Below are positions 49,536 to 61,725 of a DNA stretch of 64,000 bases, in pieces; position 1 is the first letter of the stretch, and each line of letters starts with the position of its first letter. The notes under the pieces were generated by a model. The model was not told the origin of the DNA and ran no database searches. It saw nothing but the letters and a program-made list of their open reading frames with translations. This DNA comes from Chamaea fasciata (taxonomy: Eukaryota > Chordata > Aves > Passeriformes > Sylviidae), in NCBI GenBank assembly GCA_029207755.1, contig JARCOQ010000006.1, forward strand, positions 16,156,890 to 16,220,889. The letters are read 5' to 3'. The position numbers and the translations under genes are program-made.

Positions 49536-52500
49536 CATGTCCATATGATTACTACACTATATGGTGAACAAGACAATGTATATGTATATATGTGTGCACA
49601 AAAGCACATATGTAGATAGATATATACACATAGAAGCTTTTCCCAGCACCCCAGAAAACACCTGATCATCATCTCTAGCCTCTAGACACCAGTTTTGGAT
49701 CCTTCTTCACTGTCAAGTCTGTATAATGTCTGTCTAAAATCATTATCAAAAACCAGTATCACATAAATCTTTTCTCAAACGATTGCATTATACTACATAA
49801 TTAGACAGCTTTATCTGAATCCTGTCCTATTTATTATGAATAATATTAGACATTCAAAATAGTCATGTGAATGTTCTTGTGACACCCAGCACCTTTCCAT
49901 TCAATGAGGGTGCAACTGTAGCTTTTTTTCATAAGCACAGTGCATTCAGAGAGCATCCAAGAAATGTCTGTCTAATTTTAACCTGTCAAAGGAAGAGATC
50001 TGTTGAGTGAAATGCTGAATTGATACCAATATTACCCAAAAAATTCCTTCAATGAAAAGATTTAGAGGGGAAAAAAAGAAAATTGCTTTTTAAAAAAAAA
50101 AAATTACTAAGACCTAGATAATTTATTCAATTCTGGCTTTATCTTGCTCTGTAAATAAATAAAGAAAGAATCTAGTTCATTAGGTGATTCAAGAAACTCA
50201 TATTGTTTTGTCTTTCAGCTGTACAATTCACTGCTTCACCACAAATCTGTGCTTCATTAAGATCAAGTTGTAGAGCCTGTGATTTTTTCCAGTAACGGTG
50301 TTTCATTTGCCAGCTCACAATTGAGATGTTGCACACAAAGCCGGACTAAAGAGACTGAATCTGAACCTTTGAGGTACTTTTTTTGTTCTTCACTAAACTA
50401 GCAGTAACCCAGTGTAACAAGCCAATCTGCTTCCTCTTCATGGATACTTTAGCAATGAATGATTGACGTTATTTTCCTCAACCTTTTTGGGAATTTCAGG
50501 CAACCGAAGGGTATGATCTACCTTGTCATATGTCATAGCCAGGTAAAATAGCAATATTGTATTGTATCCCATTGGGGGTGCTGTTAGAGAAAAAATGAGA
50601 AATTAACATGTGGCTGTTATATATGCCAAGGTAGCATTTGCAGCAGTTAATAGACAGAAGATTAAAGTACAGAGATCTGGAAAGATATCAGTTTTCACAA
50701 GTCCTGTTAATATTTTTCGCTTCTTGTCACAGCATTACCACTCAGGATATGACTGCACCTTGTCCTATCCCTGAAGATACAGATTACAAAAAAACCACTC
50801 TTTCCAGCTCAGCTTGCTGGACAAATTTCCACTTAATCTCTTTTTCTTTAACTTGCCCTAACTTGTACCAGCCTTATAAATATGGAAGAGATTGGTAAGC
50901 CTAAAATTAAATCTACCAACTTCATCTGGTTTGCAAGCAGGAGAGACTGCCCCTCTGCTATCTCTGTCTGCTTTGTTGCTGTGAACAAGAAACATAAAGC
51001 ACTGTGAACGGCAAGCATACCTCTCTTGAAACTTGGTGGTGTCAGTGTGGTGCCAATGTAATCTGCATATCTGAGGAATTTCAAAGGATTAAAAAGTGAG
51101 TAGAGTGCCTTTTAGTCTTAAATCTGTCAAATTACCATCAGTCTGCTTTAGATTCCCATCTTTCCCCGCTTTTCCATTGAATTCCAGGTAGGACACATCC
51201 TATTCTTTCCCCTCTCCCTAAAAGCAGCTGCATGATCATTGAAACATGCAAGGAAAACATCCTCTTTCTTGTACCAGAACAAAAGCAAACTCTAGAAAGC
51301 GTGAAAAACCACTACAATGAAAGTCTTAACCAAAGCCTACCTGTCTGGTACAGAGCACATTAAATTTCCCAGAAGGGAAAAAGCACTTATAGTCTTATTT
51401 CTGTATAGAAAAACACACAGTAGAGCACCCAAGTGTAGATGCTCCGCTGAGGAAAATTTAGTCATCAGATTTCAAGAAAACTCTGTTTATTAAGAAAATA
51501 GAGATTCCTCTAATAGAGATTCCCCTGAGATTCCTCAGGGCCTGGCACTTCAGCAAAATTTTATTGCATTTTCTTGAAGGTGTTAGCAACACCAATGGTG
51601 TTCTCTGGCATCAGAGTAAAGCCGGTATCAAACCCCTGTGCTGTGACACAAATTGATGCAGGAGTGTCTCCATAGAACTGCTGCAGTAACAGCCACATAA
51701 TGTAATAAACATTTAATAAATATTTTAGAAAAAATACTTACTTAGAAACTCCCTCCCCCAAATCTTCTCATTTAAACCTTTCTCTAGAGTATTTATTTTT
51801 CTGCTTTATTAAAAATCACCACAACCTACAGAATGCTGCAAAAATTGGAAAAGTTCCATAATTCTTAAAATGTCCGGTATTGGACAGCTTTATGCAAGCT
51901 GGTTTTAATTCAACTTAGAATAGAGGGACGTGTCTATAAAAAAATCTTCATAATGCATAGTGTGGAAAAACCTGGCCTTCCTATTGAATGAATCCGTGTT
52001 GCAAGTCTTCCCAGCAAACTTCACTACTTATATACATATGTGTGGGGTTATGTGTTCAGAACAATTACAAAAGGTGGTCCTTAAACAAGGCAATCTCAAC
52101 CCAGAATAAAAATATAAACGTAGCAAGCTGCCTGTAAATAACAATTTTTTTTAAAAAATTAAAAATTGAACAAAAAACAAATCCAAAAAAAGGTTGCATT
52201 GAAGAAATTCATCTGGTTTAAAGCAAAAAGTAGCTTAAAGAATAGATGTAAGCAATAAATTGAAAGTAAATGAATGCCAATTTTTTATGAGAAAGTCCCA
52301 AGATATATTTGTGAACTTGGAAATTTTGCGACATTTGATAATCCCGTTTTTTAAACCAGAGAATATTTTTAAATTTAATAATCTCCTTATTAAAATTCTA
52401 CGTAAAGCTGGAAACAGCATTTCCTATACACGTTAAAACTAGACAGCTGCAAATTCTAACCAGAAGTCTTCTGGTTAGTTGCAGCAGTTCTAGGCAGTCT

Positions 52501-53706
52501 TTTCTCTGTAGATTCTCTAGTTTTTAACACTACTTGAGTTACAATGCTGGTTTTGCATCAGTTTGGAAAGTTGCATTGGAAAGTATGCCTAAACACAGGC
52601 CTCTAATGCTTTCTGGGATATCCTCAGATCTGATACAGTCAGAGAGGGCCCTTCTGTTATGGTAGCTGGAGACTAGGCAGGAAAATCTGTAATAACACAA
52701 ATATTAATACAGTCCATTCTCAGGCAAGTAAATTATGCCCAAAAGTCACCCTCCTCTAACCAAACTATTATGAAACTTACAGAAACCTAAAACTTTTGAA
52801 AATTTTGTCTGTCAAATTCTGTTTAAATCTCTTAGCAGTTTCAAACACACAGGCATGATGGCGTCCCAAGACTCACTTGTTCAAATTTATCATGTTCAAA
52901 TGCCACACGGAAATAAAGTGTAAACACTCCAACCCACAAACACTAGGTTAGGAACAAGCATGAGGAAATAAGCCCCACTGAACTTCTAGGAGTTCATCTG
53001 CAGTTGCCCCTCTAACATCTCATTAGCGTTAGCAAAGTGCAGATGCTCATGTGGAACTATAATAACAGCCCAAGAACCAGTTGGAGTCCCATGGGGCTTT
53101 GTTTGGTTTTCTTTTTCATTCTCCTTACACTGCAGTGAATAGTTCACGTTCAGTGTCTATCCTCACACCTCTTGTGACTCAGACAAGACTGACAGAGCTA
53201 TTAGTGTAAAAATAACAAACTTAACCTTTAAGGGTGCTTGCTTCTGTAAAGCTTATGCCACATACCTTTTAATATGTTGCATGTGTATGGAAAATAGGCC
53301 TTCACTTTCCTTACGTTCCCAGGTCAACAGTACATCCTACTAAATGTGATGGTTATATCATCATCTATGATTTTGTTTTCACAAGGCATCCATGCCTTCT
53401 GTTCAGTAACACCTTGTAAAATAAATAACAACTGACATAAGTTGTTCACTCTCCATGATCTCCAGCAAAACTCTATAGCTTTGCCAGCTCAGCTAAGATA
53501 TGTTATCTGCTATTTTATTTGGAAGAATTTTTTTAAAAGAGATATTTTTAACCTACCTTGATATGTGACTCACTTGTTGCCCTGACCTAGTCAGCATGAT
53601 TGGTGTTTGTACATTCTGGTTTTATGAGAGCATTGACACAGAAAGAGGTAATTATGTCGGTACATTTCCAATCAATTGATTAACAAGGTCTATTGTAATA
53701 TGAAGA

Positions 53707-53884
53707 AAACCAAAAAAAAAAACCAACAAAAGCACAAAATTCAAACCAAATAAAAAACCAAACTAAACCAACCACCAACAACAAAAACCAACCAAACAAA
53801 ATGTATTCACACACACACACAAAACCCCAAACAAGCAAACAAAAAACCAACCAAAAAAAAACGAACAAAAAAACACATAAAAAA
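53707..53884. repeat. Long A/C-rich low-complexity tract
   Basis: For about 180 bases the plus strand is almost only A and C, in irregular CAAA, CCAA and CCAAAC units, with a (CA)n core at 53809-53820. G and T are nearly absent. Open frames inside, such as 53680-53964 on the minus strand, are artefacts of this composition. Confidence 0.85.
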
Positions 53885-55984
53885 GGCCCAAGAACCAAAA
53901 CAGTCATTTCGCCATAGTTCCAGTTCTCTTCCCATGGTTTGGAAGGTAAAATTAAATAGCACACAAAAAACCTGACTGTTTCTGAAGCAAGAAGCTGCAG
54001 GCTGTTTTATGGGAATCTCTAACCATAAACTACATACTGAGCCCTGTAATTTACTTACACTGCTTACTGGGAAGATGGTGTCCCAGGGATTTTAACCTGA
54101 CATTCAAAGGGTTCCAAAGACTCTTAATTATTTCCAGAATATTGACAAAAATATATATGGAAGCAAACTGAACAGGAAAAACAGAATACACAAACACACT
54201 AGTTACTTTACCAGAAGGAGAAAGGATGACCTTTCCCGTTTATCACTGGTTTGAAAGATGTGAATACAACTTATTTTCATCACACTTTCTGGAATTTAGG
54301 TTGGACTGACAAAGCAGAAAAGGAAAATCTTTAAATCTTATTGCTATATATGAGAGACTTAAATTTTTAGTTTTAGATTTTTCCCTGCTATAGAAAGAAA
54401 GAAAATAAAAGACAAAAGGCCACAGATTTCTTCACTTTCTTGTGCCAATGAGAGCACCTTCTGTTTTCTACACAGCAGATGATTGTTCATCTCTTCCATT
54501 TTTCTTGTTTTGCTGTTAACCAATCCCCTTTCTACTCCTCCCAGACTTAGAGATCCTGTATTTTATTTTAAAACTTTTAGTCTTACTAATATTTGTTTTT
54601 AAAAAATTCGTATCTCATTTCCTTTTAAAACTCTGAAAAGTCATCAACACTCATTCAGTTTTTCCTGGGCTGTGGCTCCAGACCAGTAGACAACAACGAG
54701 GTCTTGGTACCCAACTCTATAGATAACAATTTGGATAATTTATGTAAACAGACATAAATATTATGTAATGTTTTAAAACAGTATAATAACAGTGGAACTA
54801 TAGAGAGAAATCCTAAGTCAACTGAATTGCTCTCTGGAGATGCCTATCTCTTTCATAGAACCTTGGACAACTGGAAGCAACTCCAGCTGCCTCAACTGAG
54901 TGCTTAAGAGTTAAGTGGGATGAATCCTGTCCCTGTCCTAAGTTTCCTACTGAAACGCAAATTTTTCCAAATAGTCTTTTAAAGAAGACATACACAATAA
55001 AAATATTTCTTACACGCTCTTTGCTGGAAAAAATAAATAAATAAATACCAGGCTGGAAAAGAGGCTAGAGCATGTGATTAATGGGGCACAATGAGGTCCC
55101 AAGTCTTCAGTGTCCAATTTACACAGCTGAAGACTGGGTCTTTTGTCATTAGATTAATATTTCTCAAGAATAAATTATATTAGCAACTTTTTTCTATTGT
55201 TTGTCAGATAACAATTTGTTCCTTTTTTTGCATACACAAAAGAAAAAAACATTTTTTAGAACAATGAGGTAATAATCCCTGAAATTCTCTGCAAATTAAA
55301 GCCATATTGTCCTACGTCTCAGTTGATGCTCAGAAGAACATAGGGCACTGATTTAAAATATTCTGTCTCTACCAATGCAGTTTGGGGTTTTTGCATTTGA
55401 TTGACTGTGGCACTTTGGTCAGTAGTAAGTAAAAAAAGTGTTTTCTGGACAGACTTCTTATGCATAGCTTCTAAACTTACTCTGCAGTCCAGAGAAGACT
55501 GCATGAATCACCTTTTCTTCCTACTTTTCTTTCTCTCTGGGTCTTCAAAACAATCTGTTTCTCTCACAGACTCAGATCTTGGGGATTCACATTCTTTACC
55601 CTTGTTCTGTTTTCTTGTGTATTGACTTCCTTTACTTCTATTGCCTTCACATGAAAGTTTGGTGTTACACAATTTTTTTTAAGAATACACCGGATGATCA
55701 GACATTAGTACTAATTCCACATTCAGAGATTTTTTTATCATTTTCACTAGGATTATAAGAACCCATGAATAGGCTAATCTAAATACACATATTCTGATAA
55801 ATATTTCATGAGTTTCAAAGATGAGAGACATCTCTCAGTTGCCCTACCGCTAACAGTAGAGTTAAATTTCAGACAGAGATGAAAGATCATACAAGATGAA
55901 TTTAGTTCCCCAAAGTTTGTCATGGTGAAAGATAATTCACAATTCACTTCAACTCAGGTAGCTGCATTCCAGGTCGGTGATTAG

Positions 55985-55988
<4 letters not shown>
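53885..55988. other. Gene-free AT-rich DNA
   Basis: No gene or transposon recognised. A short (AAAT)n run lies at 55029-55047. Confidence 0.65.

Positions 55989-56032
<44 letters not shown>
55989..56032. repeat. Poly-T tract, 44 nt
   Basis: An uninterrupted run of 44 T on the plus strand, far longer than any other homopolymer in the window, followed by gtggggaagg. Read on the minus strand it would be a poly(A) tail, but I see no clear retrocopy or flanking target-site duplication next to it. The length may also reflect a homopolymer sequencing error. Confidence 0.85.
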
Positions 56033-56033
<1 letters not shown>

Positions 56034-56235
56034 TGGGGAAGGAGTTTCTTTGATTATTACCAGTGTTTTGAACTGCAGGCAAAGAAAATTGAAAACTCAG
56101 AGTCAAATTTCAAGAGGGACATACATTTCCTCATTAGTATTCCCATTTAAATATAACTACACAATTTAAATTGTCATGCTGTACCTAAATGCTACCTGAA
56201 AATCCATTCAAAACATAGTTTTTTTCCCAAGGTAT

Positions 56236-56289
56236 AATTAATTCCCATGCCTGTGTTTGACAAATTAATTCCCATGCCTGTGTTTGACA
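56236..56289. repeat. 27-bp perfect tandem duplication
   Basis: The unit beginning aattaattcccatgcctgtg and ending tttgaca occurs at 56236-56262 and, without a gap or mismatch, at 56263-56289. Exact identity points to a recent event or an assembly duplication. Confidence 0.9.
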
Positions 56290-56678
56290 CTGTGGTTGAA
56301 TCCTAATCAAATCTGAAAAAAGCAAAAAAACAAACCAAAAAAAAAAGAGAAAAGGTTTAGGTTTTGGTTGAGAGAAACAGTTCAGTGTAAGGTTAATATC
56401 CACTAGAACTTTGTTTACATCAGTAGGAGTTTGCAAGGTGTTCATCAGCAAAGGGGTCTTCAATCACACCAACTTCCCATCCCTTCTGCAACCTCTGCTG
56501 TACAAGCCTCTACTTCTGCACTGGGGGATCTTCCGTGCAGCCTGCCCACCCCACAAGGATCTGCCTGGCACAAGGACTGGAAGAAGCACTAGCTAAAATT
56601 ATTCTAAGAAAAGGATCTTATTAGAGCCTTCATTATTAGAGCACCTAATAAAATGCATCATAATGTCAGGGTGATACT

Positions 56679-56735
56679 ATGATATGATATGATATGATAT
56701 GATATGATATGATATGATATGATATGATATGATAC
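56679..56735. repeat. (GATAT)n pentanucleotide microsatellite
   Basis: Ten perfect GATAT units (56681-56730) are followed by a variant GATAC. The purity suggests it is polymorphic between individuals. Confidence 0.95.
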
Positions 56736-59584
56736 GATGCTGTATCATTATTCTAATTTCAATATAAAAAGTTCCTCTGCTGACATCCTTGAGTTTTGTA
56801 TATTCTGTCTATGCATAAGATCTGAAATTACTCATTTGATATTGTTGGTATTTACTGGGTAAATACTTTTAGAAATCTACTGAAGGCACAATAACTATAA
56901 ACATCCTATCAGGCAAGGAAAGAGTTAAATACTGTGTCGGACTCAGAGTATAAATGACTGTATCAGCTGAAGTCTGTGTCAAATAAAATGTGATTTGCAG
57001 AGCTGCACGTGAGAATGTCAACCTTCTTTGTTCCTCTTTGTAGTTTAGTGACAGTGACTTTACACAGTCTAGCAGCAGTGTCATGAATATTCTCAGGAGT
57101 AGGTGGATGGCATATTCATTGAGAGCTGTACAGTGGATTGCATACAAAACCAACAATATTTTTGAATAATGTTAGTAAAACTGTGATATGTCTGCCACCA
57201 CTTTTCATATTTTAAGCTCATTTGTCTTCATTTGAATCTTAGCTATGTTTATCAGAAGGTCTTGTTTTAGCTATGATGGCATTATTTTCCTAGTAAGAAT
57301 CTCTGAATGTATTGAAAGAAACACATTTTAACCTGAAATAACCCCTTTGCTATATAAACAAGTGAAATAGCGGCAGAAGAGCTTAATTGATCTTACATAT
57401 ATTTTTGTTCAAAATAAGTGTTCTTTGGGCCAATTAGCAACCTTAAATGTAGCATCCACAGGAACTCTGAAAAAAGCAGGTCCCATCTAAATAAGACATG
57501 AATTGTCTGTCCAATCTGACAATCTATATAAAAACCATTTAGCAAAACCAAAATGATCTAGTTCTGCTTTACTCTGTAATTTAAGACATTATAACGAGAA
57601 ATCACTACAGTAGTGGTTTGGCAGATAAACACAAGGAAGGGACTTGTGGTTTTAACGTAAACCTGCAACACAGGAAAAGTGTTTTCTATTTTTAGTCTGA
57701 GCACTGACTTCTTCAGTACCCATGGCTGATTTACAGTTCCTGAAAGGTGAGTGTCCAGGGTTCCCAGTGACTTCCTCTGGGGTGTGGTCACTCACCATTT
57801 CTGAAAAAAAATGCCTCACCTTCTCTATAATTTAGTTTTTCTGTCAATGAAATGATGCTTTAAGACGGTCATTTTGGGGCTAAGCATCCATTATTTCATC
57901 TCTTTTAAACAGTTTGCCTGGGGCACATGAGTAGAATAAAATGGGAAAAATAGTAAATAAAATGTTCACACAAATTTTCACTATCTATTAATGCCACTAC
58001 AAATATAAGACGTGTGGTTGATTTCCCCCTAAAAACTTCAGTGTTATTGTCAATCATTATTCAAAACAGTGGGTTTGACCTTTCAGCAACCTTGTACTTC
58101 AGGAATGAAGCTCTTCTCCCAACTCCTCAGAACAGCAATTGAGAAATGATGCATTAGGATTACAACTGTTTATGGTAATATGGTAAAATGGTGCATTAGG
58201 GTGAAAATCATCCTCTTGTGAACATCTTTCATGTCTGAATTCTCTAGAACAGCTCTTTCTTGGGATAATACTTTCATAAAAACTCTTTAATACAATTTTG
58301 TTTTCAGTGTTCAGTTCCTACATATGCCTTACATACGGTATCCCATATTCTCAAACATATACTCACACGATCACACACAAAATGTAGGTGCATTTTTAGC
58401 TGTACATACCTACAAAAAAAGGTTTAAATTTAGCCAGGAATGAAAAATGGGACATCTCTGGAGTATTTATTCTAGCTTTCTTATCAATTTTAATATAGGC
58501 ACAAGATTATTTAATCTGCTAGAAACTAATTTACACCGCACTAGTAACATAACTCCAACACAGCAACCTATGACAAAAGATGAATATTTTGTCAGTACTT
58601 AGAAACCTTCCTGTTTGGTGTTCCTTTCTCAAGATTCTCATCTGTACTAAGGTGCCAATGGTAAAATTACAAATACAGAACATTTTACCAGTTTTGAGAT
58701 TCTAAAACTTCCTCATCACCCTCTCAAAAGACTGTCACCTGTAGTTACCCTTCTGAGAAAACATCCTAAAATATGGAACAATACTTTTAAAATTGTGAAA
58801 CACTTACTGCCAAAACATAGTCTGAATCACTTCAGTGGTTGATATATGTCTCCCCAGAGATAAACATTATTAATAAATGTAATTAATTTGGTGAGGTAAT
58901 ATATTAAAAGATATGCAACAGTGCACTCATTAATTCCTGTTGAAATAATTATTTACAAATATTCATCTGTTTTCCCAAGACATATTAATAAGTTGGAGAA
59001 AATGTTTACATTGTACGATTGGCTGAAAAATAGCTATGGGCTTTTGCCTTCAGAAATAGTGCTCTTTTCCAAGCTTTGAAACAGAAATGCTAACTTGATT
59101 CCACCTGAGTTAATGCAAGAACTGCAGCTTTCAGTCGGCCCAAATTACTAATAGATTTACATAAAAAATATTAAATAATTTAGGCTAAAAAAAAATCTGT
59201 CAAAAATGTCATTATGTCATTTCATTTTAGGCTAATATCTTCATTGATAAGGCTGCCTACAGCTAATTTTTGAAAGGGTTGAAAGCTGAATCAGGTTTCA
59301 GTTTATTATACCTAAGATATGTTTGCATTTGTTTAACCAAGAGAATATTTGTTGTCTCTTTATAACACAAACAATTATTTTCTATAAATCTTGCATTGTT
59401 TCCATGGTTTTGCAGCTTAGGCTATTTTCTGAGAATCTTTTATCCCTGTTTTCTAGACTTTTCTTAGAGCAAACTGCTCCATCAGTAACATGCAATAGAT
59501 GAGAAAGTGTTCCTTTGATGAAGGCTTTCTTTCAGAAGGTATCAATTTACTAACTCCTTAGAGAATTTCTGCATAGATTGAAAA

Positions 59585-59619
59585 TCTCAACACTCTCAAA
59601 TGTTGAGACCAACATTTGA
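59585..59619. repeat. Overlapping alternative hairpins
   Basis: tcaaatgttg (59596-59605) pairs exactly with caacatttga (59610-59619) around agac. The same tgttgag can instead pair with ctcaaca upstream (59586-59592). The two stems are mutually exclusive. Confidence 0.6.
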
Positions 59620-61709
59620 AAAGCATATTTTAATTGTATCCTTTCACTACCATTCTCCAAAAGATTCCTTACACATAATTCTGTCTTTCCATTCAGTGAC
59701 TACTGTGAGTTGACAGTATGAGAGTTTCTTTTTTTCCCCATTTTTGGCTTCCTGCTACATGTTGCCAATTTTCTGGCATTTGCTCAGATAATTTTATTTG
59801 GGGAATGTTGACCCAAGATCAAATCATGTTAATGGACTTCATCAAGGGTGAGATTCAGTTGCCTAAATGCAGGCACCTAAATGCATGCCATTTTTACCCT
59901 CTAGGGTATCCAGAATATCTGCAAAGAACTGGCAGATAGGGCATGGGCCCCTCAGGATACTCATGCCTTTCTGGAGAGCCTGATGGAGGTCTGAGACACA
60001 TGCTTAGAGGAAAGCCCTAAACTAAGGAAGAAACAACATCCCCAGTTGTTTTCTTGCAACATATATTTTTGAATCTCTTACTGAAAATGCACCATGCCAT
60101 AATTTTGTCTTTTATGCAATGCACAACTATATTTTTAAGGTTGTTTGTTGATTCTTCAGATTTTAGTCTTATTTAAGGAAAAGCAAACTCTATGGAAGTA
60201 TCTAGATGACTTTTAATGCTGACGTCAGTGATGACATAGGTACTGGAACAAGCAATAAAATTGAGAATCTCACTAATATGGATTTCATTGTGTTTATAAA
60301 ATAAAACAGAACCTTCACAGTCTCTTTACATTCAAATTTCCCCCCTAAAAATTTTCAGCATTACGAGGTCATATAATGAGACAGTGCCTGTAGGATTGTG
60401 TTCACTAAAACAGAAAGCCACAGTTAGAGAAAGGTTTATGTTAGTAAAAATAAAACAGGACACAAGAGAACTGTTTGCAGATAAAGTATCATTAAGTCAC
60501 TTGCCCATAAAGGCAGGAGGTGACAGCAATAGAAGGTAGAAAACAAGAGATCAGGGTGTAATAAAAGTAAGGCACACTATTTTTGTAGAGTTTCAACATA
60601 TGTACTGTATGTTTTATGAATTTTAAGCATGAATGGAATTCTGTGCTTGCCTAATTGGGGCTTCAGATTGGCTACAGGCCAGTCAGGACTATAGGGACTC
60701 AAAGACTAATAACACTACAAACAAGTCTATGTTCTGCACTGCTTACTATCTTTTTTTAGAAAATGAACAGAAAATTTTGGACAGCCATGGTGTGTTGAAA
60801 TTTTCTCTTGGCATTTGAAGCTAGATGCTATGTATGACTTGTTTTTGTGTCAATTAGTTATTTCAATTTCAAATATTCCTCTGAAAAAGTAATAGATTTT
60901 AAATTTTAGGCTGACAAAAGCAAACCTGCATTAAAGATGTCAATAACTTTGAAAGTGGGGATAGCCTTTGCCAGAAAATCTGGAATTGGGATTTTAATGA
61001 AGATGATGTATATGTAAAAAGAAAGGTTCTTGGAGATGCAATTCTGTTTAACCAAAGTAATAAGACCTGAAGTGGTACTAGATGCATTAAATACTAAAAC
61101 TGTCGTAGTAATAGTTTTTTTGATGCAGCTATATCTTAAACTCCATTTCAGAGCATTGCTTTTTTATTAAATCAGGCTTTCATTGGAATCAAGGAAACAC
61201 AGTTTTCAGAAAACTGAAAATTCATACAGCTAGTTACAACTCAATTATAAACTTCAACAGTTTATAAAATTATTTTCATAAGCAACAAATCTAACAAATT
61301 TTCCGACAGGTTTATATCTTCTGTATGGCTTATCTATTGTCTCATGAGGTTTGATGTTTACAACAGTTTTCTCCCACACAGAATCTTTTCTGTCTGATAA
61401 AGTATTTGAGTTTGTGTAACACAAGATACTTTCACGAATTTAATCCTACACACACACAAAAACTTGCCAACAGCACAAATCTCATAACTGTCAAATCCTT
61501 AGGAACTTACTTTTATACATCTAATCACACACATTTATTCTTCAATGTCTGACAATTGTATTGCAACTATACTCAAGTCACTTTTGTGTTTTCCAAATCA
61601 GTCTCTTGAATAGTGTTCTTTAAAGAGATAAAATAATTACTTTGGCTAGTTGCAGTACTTCTTTAATAGTAAAGATCATAGTAAAGAGCAGGAAGGAAAA
61701 GAAGTACAC

Positions 61710-61725
61710 TTTTTTTTTTTTTTTT
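61710..61725. repeat. Poly-T run (16 nt)
   Basis: A homopolymer of about 16 T followed by cccacc. No attached repeat body recognised. Confidence 0.75.

Larger units (their letters stand above)
46371..53706. other. Gene-free AT-rich DNA
   Basis: Over 7 kb without a supported gene or transposon. Open frames do not exceed 86 codons. It contains an exon-like segment at 47776-47830, AT palindromes near 47221-47240, a TA/TG-rich simple stretch around 49575-49630, and a hairpin at 49511-49535. The segment 48640-48800 is dense in homeobox-like TTAATTA and TTATTAA words. Confidence 0.6.

Noticed and set aside
53680..53964. Tryptophan/valine-rich minus-strand frame resembling a membrane protein
   Set aside because: Produced by the A/C-rich low-complexity tract read in reverse.
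55984..56169. Frame with a long phenylalanine run
   Set aside because: The run is only the translation of the poly-T tract.
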